Assembly (NCBI RefSeq): GCF_004337985.1
Contig: NC_043744.1
Coordinates: 3,074,408 to 3,138,407 of the forward strand
Length of the DNA: 64,000 nucleotides
Reading direction: 5' to 3'
Origin: Pyricularia pennisetigena
Lineage: Eukaryota > Ascomycota > Sordariomycetes > Magnaporthales > Pyriculariaceae
The notes under the pieces: generated by a model
What the model was told of the DNA's origin: nothing
Seen by the model: the letters and a program-made list of their open reading frames with translations, nothing else
The model's database searches: none
Program-made: the position numbers and the translations under genes
Shown here: piece by piece, positions 34,874-45,035 of the stretch
How the letters are laid out: the number at the start of each line of letters is the position of its first letter
Position numbering within the stretch: position 1 is the first letter of the stretch

Positions 34874-36543
34874 ATGGGTTCCCAGATATGGCCCACGCCG
34901 GTTGCAAAGTCAGCCCAGGCAAACCAGACAAAGTCAGCAGATGTGAAGCGCGTCTCTTCGAATGATGTCTCCGAACAGGCAACTGAGGAATCGAGTGCGC
35001 CGACTCCGGATCAAGGACCAGTCGTTGGAGTCTTTGCTGCTATCGGCAAGCTAATCCCTTACTTTCGCAACCCCCGCAATGTCTTGGTCTTCAAGCTCGA
35101 CGTCTTCCTGCTGGCGTGGATGTTTTTGGCAGGAATCATGAAGGAAATGGACCAGTCAGCCACTACCCAAGCATATGTCTCTGGCATGCGGGAGGATCTG
35201 AAACTGCGAGGGAATGAGCTGGTCGAATTCAACACTTACTTCTCTATTGGTTATGCGCTGGGCTTGGTTCCAGGGCAGCTGATTCAGACGCGGTTGCGTC
35301 CCAGTCTATTCCTGCCGGTCTGCGAGATCATATGGGGCGCGTTGGTTTTGTTGTAAGTACTGTCACCCTTCTCAACGCACAAGTGAGTCCGCATCAATGG
35401 ACGGTATCCTAATCGAGACTACGAGGGGCTGCGAATGAGCACAGTACGTACAAAGCCCCCAACGCCCAAACGATTTTTGGCCTCCGATTCTTCCTTGGGC
35501 TCTTCTCGTCTGCCTTCTGGCCTTCAGTCGTGGCTCTAATTTTCAACTGGTACACTCCTGCCGAGCTCGCACTGCGCGTTGCATGCTTCACAGTCTGTGA
35601 TGTCGCCGGCGCCATGTTCCTCGGTGCGCTACAGGCCGCTCTCTACCGAGATATGAATGGAGTGCACGGCCTCGCAGGCTGGCAGTGGCTTTTTATCATT
35701 TCTGGCGCCGTCACCATGGGACAGGGGCTCATTGCGTTCATCACGGTGCCTGATAGCCCAGAGACGACCAGAGCTCTCTGGCTGACGGGGCCGGAGAAGC
35801 GGCTTGCACGGCATAGGATGGGAGAATTTGGCGTCAGCACGTCCAAGCGCATTCCTCCCAAGGTCCTGAAGAAAAAACTAGGACAACTAATCGTGCACCC
35901 GGTGACTTGGTTCTTCCTGTTCGCCTTTGCACTGAACGCGTGGGCACACCGCGGCACCAGCTACTTTGTCCTGTACCTGGAAAGCATCAAGGACGCTGCC
36001 GGCAACCGCGTGTACGACACGTTCCACGTCAACATCCTGCCGCTGGGCGGTTACGCGCTCCAGATCGTCACGAACCTGGTGCTCAACTTTGTGTCGGACA
36101 AGTTCAAATGCCGCTGGCAGGTGAGCGTTTTCTCCGGGGTTGCCAATGGTATCTGTCTGGCCGTGCTGAGCGCCTGGCCCGCCAACACGTCCGTCATCCT
36201 GGCTTTTTACTTCCTTAGCTACGGGACCAACGCTGGTGGGCCTAGTTTGATGGCTTGGATGGCCGAGATCTTGAGAAAGGAGCCCGAGGCGAGGTCTATC
36301 ATTGTCGCCATGACGGTTATGATTGTATATGCGGGCCACGCAACCATTCCGCTGGGCGCGTTCCGGGTTGCAGACGCCCCTAGGTATCCGATTGGCTTCC
36401 CGCTGGTCACTGCATTTACGGTTGCAAGTATCCTGGTGCAGTTGGGACTCTTGTGGTGGCACCGGCAGCACAAAGAGATTGCAGAGACTGGATATGGCGG
36501 GAGCGACGATGTCGAGAGGACTGAAGATGAGGAGGCGAGGTGA
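34874..36543 (+). CDS. MFS anion:cation symporter, Dal5/Liz1 (allantoate/pantothenate) type
   Basis: Two exons, 34874-35352 and 35445-36543, splice in phase 2 (GTAAGT...GCACAG), giving 525 residues. The ATG at 34874 (CCAACATGGGT) is chosen over a GTG-started extension. The N-terminal 50 residues are Ser/Gln-rich cytosolic. Twelve membrane segments are expected; visible signatures of the ACS/Dal5 group are KLDVFLLAWMFLAGIMKEMDQS (with the Asp in TM1), GYALGLVPGQLIQTRLRPSLFLP, RFFLGLFSSAFWPSVV, WLFIISGAV and FITVPDSPETTRALWL (the typical post-TM6 motif). Candidate substrates in this group are allantoate, pantothenate, vitamins or dipeptides; the sequence does not settle which. Plasma membrane is expected. 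Confidence 0.88.
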
Positions 36544-36901
36544 TGGGCCAATCGGCCAGATGGCTCGGCAAGATAATAACCGTCGTGCGGGCTGTTGTAA
36601 CCCACCCAACCTGACCATCAACGCTGGAGTCGTGCTTGAGTTGAATTCTCATTGGAGAACAACTCTTTTGTCTATCATCCAAGCGGCAACCCGCCCAATG
36701 GTTGCCATCTATCTGAGCTATCCATGCAGTGAAAGCGCAAGATCAAACGCACCTGTTGTTGTAAAAAAAAAGGTCAGAGAGACGGAAATGTCATCCGTCA
36801 CAAATTATCCCTTGATTTTTAGCGTCTTAAAGGGCTGCCAGCAGCTCAACTTTACGAAATGAACCAGAAAGTGATTACAGATTCAGTGGAATAGCGCAGC
36901 A
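36544..36901. other. Intergenic, no gene seen
   Basis: 3' flank of the permease gene up to the first recognisable codon of the ankyrin pseudogene. Confidence 0.6.
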
Positions 36902-39015
36902 ATGATGGTTACAAATTCGCTGGGAGACAAAGTATTGCAAGTCATTCAATCCTGTGATTCAAATACGAAACCACATTTTCGCGCTTTACTGGAACTGCAT
37001 GAACTTCTGAAGGGCGGTATCAAACTCGACTTTGAAGAAGCAGGAAGCGAGAAAGACTAGGAAAATGATTATCTGCCAACTCTAATACGCCATGCTGTCA
37101 AGACGGGAAGCGCCGAGCTTATGAAAGAGCTTGCACAGACCCAGCCCCTAAGCTTTAAAACAACGTCGGGTTTAACGCCTCTTCACGTTGCTGCAGCCGG
37201 GCTTCACTATGACCTTGTCAGGTTCCACGCCGGCCATATAGGTTGCCGCTCAGCCACCACAAGTCTCCAACTCAGACAGGCCAAGTGCGGGTGGATAGCC
37301 TTGCATTATGCCGCAGCGGCGACAGAGCTTGTTGGCTCATCTAGTCGCTAGAAAGCCGTCATTCAGCTACTGCTGCACACCAGCAACCAAAGCGCTGGGC
37401 AAGACCTTGGTTATGTTCGGGACTCAAAAGGTAGACTAGCACAGCATATCTTTCGGCTGCAACACCTGAGTCGTAGGCATAGCGCTGGCGCTAAAGGAGT
37501 GGGTGTTACTCTGGCCTACTTTGAGCTGCAACGCTTATTGTCACCTCAGGTACAAGGTGGGGTGCGCAGGCAGGCAGAATTAGACGACCTCATGGCGTTT
37601 AGGCTTCTGACGGATGACGAGTTGGCCGTATGCATACAAACACCGCTTTACGTTCAAGAATATTTTGTTTGGTATTTGGGGGCAACCGCAGGGGGGATAA
37701 CGGCATCCAGTCCCACGCGGATGAGCTCTGTGTCGTCGATATCGTGTATGGCAAAGGACTGGACTATCTGGAAAATGCTTTGGCGCTTAAAGAGCTTTGT
37801 TTACTTTGCGCAACGGTCGCATCTCACCATAAGTCCAGGTGGCTGTACCTGCTAATATGCAACAAATTGTGGTTACAAGACGCAATCCGGGCCTGTTTTG
37901 TCCAGCACAGGGCAAACCGACAGACTTCGCCAAAGCAGGCACTCTGATCACCCCATCACCCGATGCGGGACCGATATCCACAACCTTCAACCTGGGCCAG
38001 GAACTTCATCATTATGGCGGCGTGAATAGTGGCCTGGAACCATGGATAGCGAACGCGCAAGAGACTCCCAAGATCATACCTTCTGTCACCGCGTTGACTG
38101 CAAGGACTAGTCTCGGGCACGCAGTGGAAGTCCAACGAGGCGCAGCAAAACGTGGCCTACTCGAGATATACGCCATGGCGGCGAGCAACACCGTCAGTCT
38201 TTCCCACTCACAAACTGCTCCAGCAAGAAAAGCCCGTCGTAGAAAGTTGCTTACCTTTCCGACATGCTCTGGGTAAGCATCACGCGAGCGCAAGCTCGTC
38301 CACAGCTTCTGGAAGCGCGTGAAAAAACAGGCCAAGGGGGAAGCTGATTCATTCAAGATAACCATCAAGGAGGAGACGCGCCTCATACGTGAAACCAATA
38401 AAATCATCAGCGAGCGCGAAGTCGTCAAGCGGGGTACTGGACGATCAGCTCCGCCTCATCGTGGAATCTTCCCATAGAGTTGGCCTGGACCACAAATTGC
38501 AGGAGGACGCGATCAAGATGAGTATGATTGGCGTCAATTCAGACCGCATTAATGCGCTCATCAGAAATGCCGAGATCACCAAAAATGTAAGCCCCCTCCA
38601 CGGTCTCCTGTGTTTTTTTAGACGCAAATACCCTGCAGTCAGCACACGAGTTAGCCACTTACTGGGATATCGCCTGGAAGGCGTACAATCTGCTCGATTT
38701 CAAACAAAAGGGAGCAAACCTGGCCGAGGCACAGTGGACGCGCAAACAAGCAGAGGAGACTGCGAGACAGGGGAACATCATCATGGTTTTCACCAAAGTC
38801 ACTATCATCTTCGCAAGTCAATCAAACACTGGCCCTGTGAGGATATCAACGGTCAAGTGGTATCAATGCATGCAAATCCACCACTGCTCCAATAACCGGG
38901 CCATAGCTTCCTGTGTCATTTCTTTCATCGTTTTTCGCATTGGAAATCACCGAGTTCCCAAGAGACGACGAAAAGGAGCTCCGGTTTGGTCCGAAATGGA
39001 CACTCATGTACATAC
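36902..39015 (+). pseudogene. Degenerate ankyrin-repeat / CorA-like membrane protein gene
   Basis: A single frame from ATG 36902 gives HFRALLELHELLKGG, then an in-frame TAG (37058-37060), then IRHAVKTGSAELMKEL and GLTPLHVAAAGLHYDLVR (ankyrin repeat). It goes on through GWIALHYAAAA to a second in-frame TAG (37349-37351), after which VIQLLLHTSNQSAG continues the repeats in the same frame. Near 37690 the frame shifts (ADELCVVDIVYGKGLDYLENA in another phase). The 3' part keeps the tail of fungal ankyrin/CorA-like proteins: LDDQLRLIVESSHRV, then LLDFKQKGANLAEAQWTRKQ, AEETARQGNIIMVFT, and LPVSFLSSFFALEITEFPRDD. An intron of GC-AG type (GCAAGT...CCATAG, 38812-38917) joins the last two pieces. Two stops and at least one shift argue against function. 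The final membrane segment is missing. Confidence 0.65.
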
Positions 39016-40094
39016 GTAAGTATACTCACACGGTCATACTCGTGGACCGGCATGCGAACGAGGTGGCTATCTGAGCCAAGAAATGAGATTGAGTAGCAAG
39101 AGCTGCCTTTTAAGATTTTGTATGAAAGTAATACGTTAAACTGACTGTTCGTATATTACAACTATTATTTATTATTCTTAGTTGTTGACGGGTTAAACCG
39201 AAAACTATGTACTTTTTTCTGATCTCAATCCCAAATCACGAGGCCATATGCCCATATTACCTGCGTAATCGACTACCATTAACATGGACAGAAAAGCTGT
39301 ATATAGGTCTCGTATATGCACATTAGTTGTGACTGTTATGCATCCATCCAAGTCTTGGCCTGGGTGCCGGGTTTCTGCGATGATGTGTGGGGATTCTCAG
39401 CTAACGTCGGACGAACCCGACTTGGCTGATCAATCAATCCCATTGACTTATGTTGGGCGGATATGAAAACAAACAAATTACCATTCAGTGAAGCTCATTG
39501 GTACAAAGCTTGTTACTCCCTCAAAAGTCAAGTGTATATTTAACATCACTACTGTGTTTGGATACATGGTGCTGTTTGACGTATGCTGCAGATGCCGTAT
39601 TGCCGATTAACTATAGTGCTTATTGGGCAACTCGACTCGTCCAGGCCCACTTGCGGGGTCGATCAGCACTTGCAGTGCCGTCATTCGCCCAGCGAATTGA
39701 TTTGGTGCACCGGAATCATGTTTCAGTGGGAACGTCGTCGCTGTAGGATGACCTCATAAGGCTCTGGAGCTTTCCGTCTGTTCGCCCGACCTTGGCCCAG
39801 ACCCAACATCTTCCCCAGCTTGCCCAGACCTCTGGAGCCACAAGCAAGAGAGTGGAAAACAGAAAAAAAAACCAAGCAATCCCAAGCAATGGAGAACAAG
39901 ACCCTGTCACTTCGTCATACATGTTGCTGCCAACAGTGGGCTTTAAGGTTGGGAATATCGACCACCTCTGTGGAGATGCTTTATCTGCCTGATTCTGTAG
40001 ACTGAACACACCCTGCGTCTGCATCGTTTCAGCCATATGTAATGATCAATTCGACACGCAACAAAAACACAAACCGCACAAGGAAACACTGAGC
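39016..40094. other. Intergenic, no gene seen
   Basis: Begins with a GTAAGT that would have been the donor after the last readable pseudogene exon; I could not find the next exon. The remainder holds the promoter and A-rich 5' UTR of the SMP-C2 gene. Confidence 0.5.
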
Positions 40095-43000
40095 ATGGCG
40101 CCCTCGGATGATTTCGAGCAGGAGGCCGGTCTCGGCAGGCGACTCTACACCAAGCCGCACTCAGGCAGGCACCCGATCCCTACAATCCACAGCTACCGCG
40201 AGCACAGGAAGGAGCTCGAGAGCCAACAGCAACAAACGGAAGCTGCTCAGCACGGACCAGAGGACGACTCCAGACCGAGGCGGGCCTACGAATCGGTAAA
40301 GGCCATCTTCAGGGACGAAGACAAACTTCATTCAGAACACGATCCATACCCATCGACGAACAGGCACCGAGCAGACAGGCCAAGGAATGAGAGCCCTAAT
40401 GGAAATTATGACCATGGAGGTCATGAAGATGACCGTGCGGTCGACCAGGATGACAAGGGGGGCGTGGACGGTAATCACAAGGATAAGGACGAATCCAGCA
40501 ACGGCCATGGCCACCATCATGGCAGTCTCAAGACACATGGCAAGCGAAACAAGCAGGGAAAGCCGGAAAAGTCGGCGACAGAGGCTGCTGCAGGTGCCCT
40601 GGACCCCAAGGAGAAGCGCAAGGTGATGAAGAAGACCAAGAGGCTGGGCGGCGGCCGAGAGGTCACAGATCCGATCACGCATCTCCCCATCATCATACAC
40701 GACAGAACGGAGAAGGACTTGGAATCAGCTGCGGGCAACGATCTACAACCAGGACTCTCACATTATACATCAACCGGCGAAAAGTCGGAAGAGGAGCTAG
40801 AGGATGAGCGTGACGTGTCTCAGCGTGGTTACAATGGCATGCAGGCCCTGTTCCCCCCGCCAGACTTTGACCATCTCAAACAAGAGCTGGAAAAGATACA
40901 CGAGCGGGCCATGATTGTGGGCCTGGCTGTGACTTCATGTTTAACGGCGTTCCTGGTGTTCTTCTTGACGTCTAAATCACCCGAAGAGAGCCCCAACAGC
41001 TTCCTCGGAACCGTGTATCGGATCGTTTCCAACACTGCGGGTATGGCCGTCTTTGGAGGTCTGGTAGCTGCGGCCGTTGTTGGTACTGGTAACTGGATGC
41101 GCCACAGGGTCTCGGCGCTGTTTGACGACGAGAGCTGGGATGCAGCAAAACGTGAAGAGGGCGCCGTGGTTAATTCGGAAGAAGAACTACCGGAATCTGT
41201 TCAATGGCTCAACAGCATGGTAGCCTCGATATGGCCCCTTATCAACCCGGATCTGTTTGCTTCAATGATAGATATGATCGAGGATGTCATGCAGGCCTCT
41301 CTGCCCAAGGTCATCAAGATGGTCAGCGTCGACGACATGGGTCAAGGAAGCGAATCGGTCCGAATCCTAGGCATAAGGTGGCTACCCACGGGCGCAGCTA
41401 GTCATTCCGTGTCCGCCGACGGCAAGATTGAGCAGTCTGGAGAAGGCTCACGAGATGGGTCGAAACGCAACTCCCAGACCGACATTCCCAACGCCGATGG
41501 CGAAGAAAACATTGAGAGGAAGGATCACAACGGGAGACGTGACGGGGAAGGTGAATTGGATGGTCCGGACGCGCTCACAAAGCATGAAGAGTCAAGTCCA
41601 TCCGCCATCAGGACGGGCATGATGGCCGAGGAGGGCGACTTTATCAACCTGGAGCTCGCTGTGGCCTATCGTAGCCGCTCTTCTGGCAAATCCATCAAGT
41701 CAAAATCCAAGAACGCCCATTTGTATCTCAAGTTTTACCTCCCTGGAGGCGTGGCCGTGCCCGTCTGGGTGGAAGTCAGGGGATTCATCGCTACCCTGAG
41801 GCTTCGCTTGCAGCTCACGCCCGACCCGCCGTTCATCGACCTCTGCACCATGACGTTCCTTGGCCAGCCCAAGGCGAGTCTGTCCTGCGTGCCGCTTTCG
41901 AAGCACAACCTCAACATCATGGACGTGCCCCTGATCTCGTCGTTTGTGCAGTCGGCCATAGACGCTGCCATGGCAGAATATGTGGCACCAAAGAGCCTTA
42001 CCCTGAACCTGAAGGACATGCTCGTGGGCGAAGATTGGAAGAAGGACACGACGGCACGCGGTGTGGTCTGGATCTTTATCAAGCAGGCCCGCGGCTTCAG
42101 GCAAGGTGATGTCGGATTGGGCCCCTTTAGCGAGTCGACATCTGACGCGTACGTGACGGTGTCTTGGGGCAAGTTTGGTAAGCCTGTGTCGGCAACGCGA
42201 ATCGTGGAAAAAGAGCGGAACCCCGATTGGCACGAATGGGCCTCCATCCTCGTCACGCCCGAGGAGCTCAATGCAGAAGAGAAGTTGCGCTTGCAACTCT
42301 GGGACTCTGATAGATGGACGGCCGATGACGATCTTGGAAGGGTAGATCTGGACTTGAAGTATCTCATGACCAACGAGGAGACCATGAACCGGATGCAGGA
42401 TCGGGAGGACAGATTCTGCGGCGAAGACTCGGAGGAGCAGGTGCCCGGCACGCTGACCTGGTCCGTTGGATATTTCGCCAAGACTCGCATCACAGACAAG
42501 ATCCTCGAGAAGCAAACCTACAACCCCGAGATCAAGTCCAAGGCTCAACTCAAAGAGCATGTGTCAAAAATCGCAGAGCACAAGCTTCGCGAGTCGGACA
42601 AGACGCCGGAAGACAGCGAAGTCAAGCAGCAGAAGGCCCAGGACTACAAGGAGATTGAGGATAACATGATAATATCTGCACCTCCATCCGAGGAATACCC
42701 CTCGGGGATTCTCAGCATACAGATACACAACATCACTGGCCTTGAGGTGCAGCGACTGAACAAGAAGGACAGGAACACAATCGGCGAATACGCCGAGGAA
42801 TCGGAGCACGAAGACGACATGCCTGACAGCTACTGCACCATCATAGTTAATCACAGGAAGGTGTACAAGACGCGCACCAAGCCGAAGAACTCGAAGCCCT
42901 TTTTCAACGCTGGGACGGAGCGTTTCGTCAAGGACTGGCGCACCGCTGAGGTCATGATATCGGTGCGGGACTCGCGTGAGCGGGAGAACGACCCGCTCAT

Positions 43001-44264
43001 CGGCCTCATCTTCCTACCTCTCGCCAAGGTCTTTGCAAAACGCACTCAACTACACGAAGACTTTCCTCTGGTTGGCGGAATCGGTTACGGCAGGGCGAGG
43101 GTCAGCTTGGTGTGGCGTAGCGTCGAGCTGAAGCTGCCAAGGAATCTCTTGGGATGGAACTACGGCACCATTGAGATTAAGGATGGCGTCAGATCCAAAG
43201 TCTACGGGGCTCTGCCTGCCGACATACGCAAGAATCGCATCAAGGTCCGGACGAATATGGACAGGATCAAGCTCTACCCCCGTGGTGGCAAGAAAGGGCA
43301 CAACGGATCCGACGGTCGTCCCGGAGAGTGGAAGCCCAAAGAGAAGAAGCATCGGGACGGTGCGTTCCTCCCCGTTCGCAGGCGTTATGCCTCATGTCTC
43401 GTCATCGAGTTTCGAGAAGACGGGCTCATCGCCAACAGCACTGCAGCATTCGCAGTGCTGTGGCTCCATGACCTTGTGGATGAGGAGGAGCAGGAGGTCA
43501 CGCTCAAGGTATGGCGGGGCTCAAAGGATGCTCTCAAGCGAGCCGAATCTTGCTGCGACTACGATGGAATGCACGACGAAGAAACCCACCTGGGCGAGGT
43601 TGTCATGACGGTGAGGTTCTGGCGCGGCCTTTCGGGCTTCCACAAGAGTTACGCCTCCAAGTCCAAGAACACAGACATGCGCAATGTGATGGAGTGTCTA
43701 GACACCATCACAGACGAGGGCCTGCGCGACGTTGAGGGCGACGAGGGCGACGACTCGGACGATAGTGACAGCAGTGACGACGAAGGTGTTCAAGAGCAGG
43801 GGGAGAACAGCAATCAGGACGACAAGGAGACCGCCGAGGAAAGAGAGACGCGCAAAAAGCTTCAGACGCACGCCAACGACTCGGAGTCTGAAAATCCTGA
43901 CAGCGATGACGACGACAATGACAGGCTCAACAGGTCCAGGCAGTCTCAAAAGCTCTCGCTCTCCCGATTCAAGAAGATCAAGACCATCTTCAGGTCACCA
44001 GTGAATGGCGGCACGGACGCGGCGCTCAGCGTCGTGGCGCCGGGCCACAACTCGCCCGACGATCCGAACACCGGGCTGAGGGGTCAGCTGCGGGAGTACA
44101 AGGACCACCATCGGTCGCTGCACAGGAAGCATCGGGGTGTGATGCAATGGCGGGTGATCAGAGAGGCGGACCACGTCGGGAGCAAGTTCAGCAGGCTCAA
44201 GGGCACTGTTCAGGGGGCTTTCAAGCATGGAGACAAGCACATTGGGATCGAGACTGAAGTTTAA
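40095..44264 (+). CDS. SMP and C2 domain membrane-contact protein (tricalbin / Mug190-like)
   Basis: Intronless, 1389 residues. The first 250 residues are charged and disordered (His/Asp/Lys-rich). Two adjacent membrane segments follow (about 273-291 and 315-331), forming the ER hairpin. An SMP lipid-transfer domain runs from about 364 (SVQWLNSMVASIWPLINPDLF) to 640, interrupted by an acidic insertion near 450-500. A first C2 domain starts near 655 (GVVWIFIKQARGF; acidic loop residues in SDAYVTVSWG and LWDSDRWTADDDLG) and a second near 870 (GILSIQIHNITGL; DSYCTIIVNHRKVYKT). The C-terminus has a basic/acidic tail with a long Asp/Glu/Ser run near 1214-1235. The architecture matches tricalbins/extended synaptotagmins and S. 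pombe Mug190, which tether ER to plasma membrane and move lipids. Calcium dependence cannot be judged. Confidence 0.85.
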   Translation: MAPSDDFEQEAGLGRRLYTKPHSGRHPIPTIHSYREHRKELESQQQQTEAAQHGPEDDSRPRRAYESVKAIFRDEDKLHSEHDPYPSTNRHRADRPRNESPNGNYDHGGHEDDRAVDQDDKGGVDGNHKDKDESSNGHGHHHGSLKTHGKRNKQGKPEKSATEAAAGALDPKEKRKVMKKTKRLGGGREVTDPITHLPIIIHDRTEKDLESAAGNDLQPGLSHYTSTGEKSEEELEDERDVSQRGYNGMQALFPPPDFDHLKQELEKIHERAMIVGLAVTSCLTAFLVFFLTSKSPEESPNSFLGTVYRIVSNTAGMAVFGGLVAAAVVGTGNWMRHRVSALFDDESWDAAKREEGAVVNSEEELPESVQWLNSMVASIWPLINPDLFASMIDMIEDVMQASLPKVIKMVSVDDMGQGSESVRILGIRWLPTGAASHSVSADGKIEQSGEGSRDGSKRNSQTDIPNADGEENIERKDHNGRRDGEGELDGPDALTKHEESSPSAIRTGMMAEEGDFINLELAVAYRSRSSGKSIKSKSKNAHLYLKFYLPGGVAVPVWVEVRGFIATLRLRLQLTPDPPFIDLCTMTFLGQPKASLSCVPLSKHNLNIMDVPLISSFVQSAIDAAMAEYVAPKSLTLNLKDMLVGEDWKKDTTARGVVWIFIKQARGFRQGDVGLGPFSESTSDAYVTVSWGKFGKPVSATRIVEKERNPDWHEWASILVTPEELNAEEKLRLQLWDSDRWTADDDLGRVDLDLKYLMTNEETMNRMQDREDRFCGEDSEEQVPGTLTWSVGYFAKTRITDKILEKQTYNPEIKSKAQLKEHVSKIAEHKLRESDKTPEDSEVKQQKAQDYKEIEDNMIISAPPSEEYPSGILSIQIHNITGLEVQRLNKKDRNTIGEYAEESEHEDDMPDSYCTIIVNHRKVYKTRTKPKNSKPFFNAGTERFVKDWRTAEVMISVRDSRERENDPLIGLIFLPLAKVFAKRTQLHEDFPLVGGIGYGRARVSLVWRSVELKLPRNLLGWNYGTIEIKDGVRSKVYGALPADIRKNRIKVRTNMDRIKLYPRGGKKGHNGSDGRPGEWKPKEKKHRDGAFLPVRRRYASCLVIEFREDGLIANSTAAFAVLWLHDLVDEEEQEVTLKVWRGSKDALKRAESCCDYDGMHDEETHLGEVVMTVRFWRGLSGFHKSYASKSKNTDMRNVMECLDTITDEGLRDVEGDEGDDSDDSDSSDDEGVQEQGENSNQDDKETAEERETRKKLQTHANDSESENPDSDDDDNDRLNRSRQSQKLSLSRFKKIKTIFRSPVNGGTDAALSVVAPGHNSPDDPNTGLRGQLREYKDHHRSLHRKHRGVMQWRVIREADHVGSKFSRLKGTVQGAFKHGDKHIGIETEV

Positions 44265-45035
44265 GGCTTGCGGTGAAGTTGGTTGCTACAAACAAACGAC
44301 GAGTAACTGAACAGAATGATGGAGGATAGGGTCTCGTTTGCCTCGGGTTGCAAAGTTATAATTATAATGTCACAAACTTATGTTCGCCTGTATGTGGTTA
44401 TTTCTATTAGTCTAGAATAATTTTTACGATGAGATGGGATTATGCAGCAGTGACGTTTTTGCAGCTGTTGGGTTGAGTAAGTAGGATCTGACGCACAAAA
44501 AGATTATCCTAGCGGAAGCATCATGTGTACAGTAGAGATGGTAGATGAGTCCCTGGCTTTCTCGAACCAAGCCAGACCTCCTAATCTGCGTTGTCCACCA
44601 TGCAATAATGCTGAATATAGCTTGGCTTGGACGCATGATACAGGCAAAGGATTAAGTTTCACGGCCATCGAACAATGTCTTAGTTTTTTTATATTTTAGC
44701 TGAAGCGGCTTGGAAAGATTGATAATGCATAGAATGGCCATATTAGATAAAGTGTGCACATCGAACAGATAGATAACAAGGGCCTAGATCCGACAGCGAG
44801 ATAATACAACAAGGGCATGAGCGCCGCACAGGCTCAGGGCAAAGAAGGAAAAAAAAATAACAACCACCACAAAATAGCAAGAAAAAAAAAATGCTTCCCG
44901 ATCCGCATCACACTCTCCCCGGCCGTCAAAGCAACCAGAAGCAAAACTCATACGAGGCATGCTCGGTTCTACAGACGGGTAGGGGATGAGAAGCGAACGT
45001 TTTGAGAGAAAAACCGATTCCCTTTCTTTCCTGTA
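44265..45035. other. Convergent 3' flanks, no gene seen
   Basis: Between the SMP-C2 gene and the minus-strand transporter. A- and T-rich, with short frames only. Confidence 0.6.
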
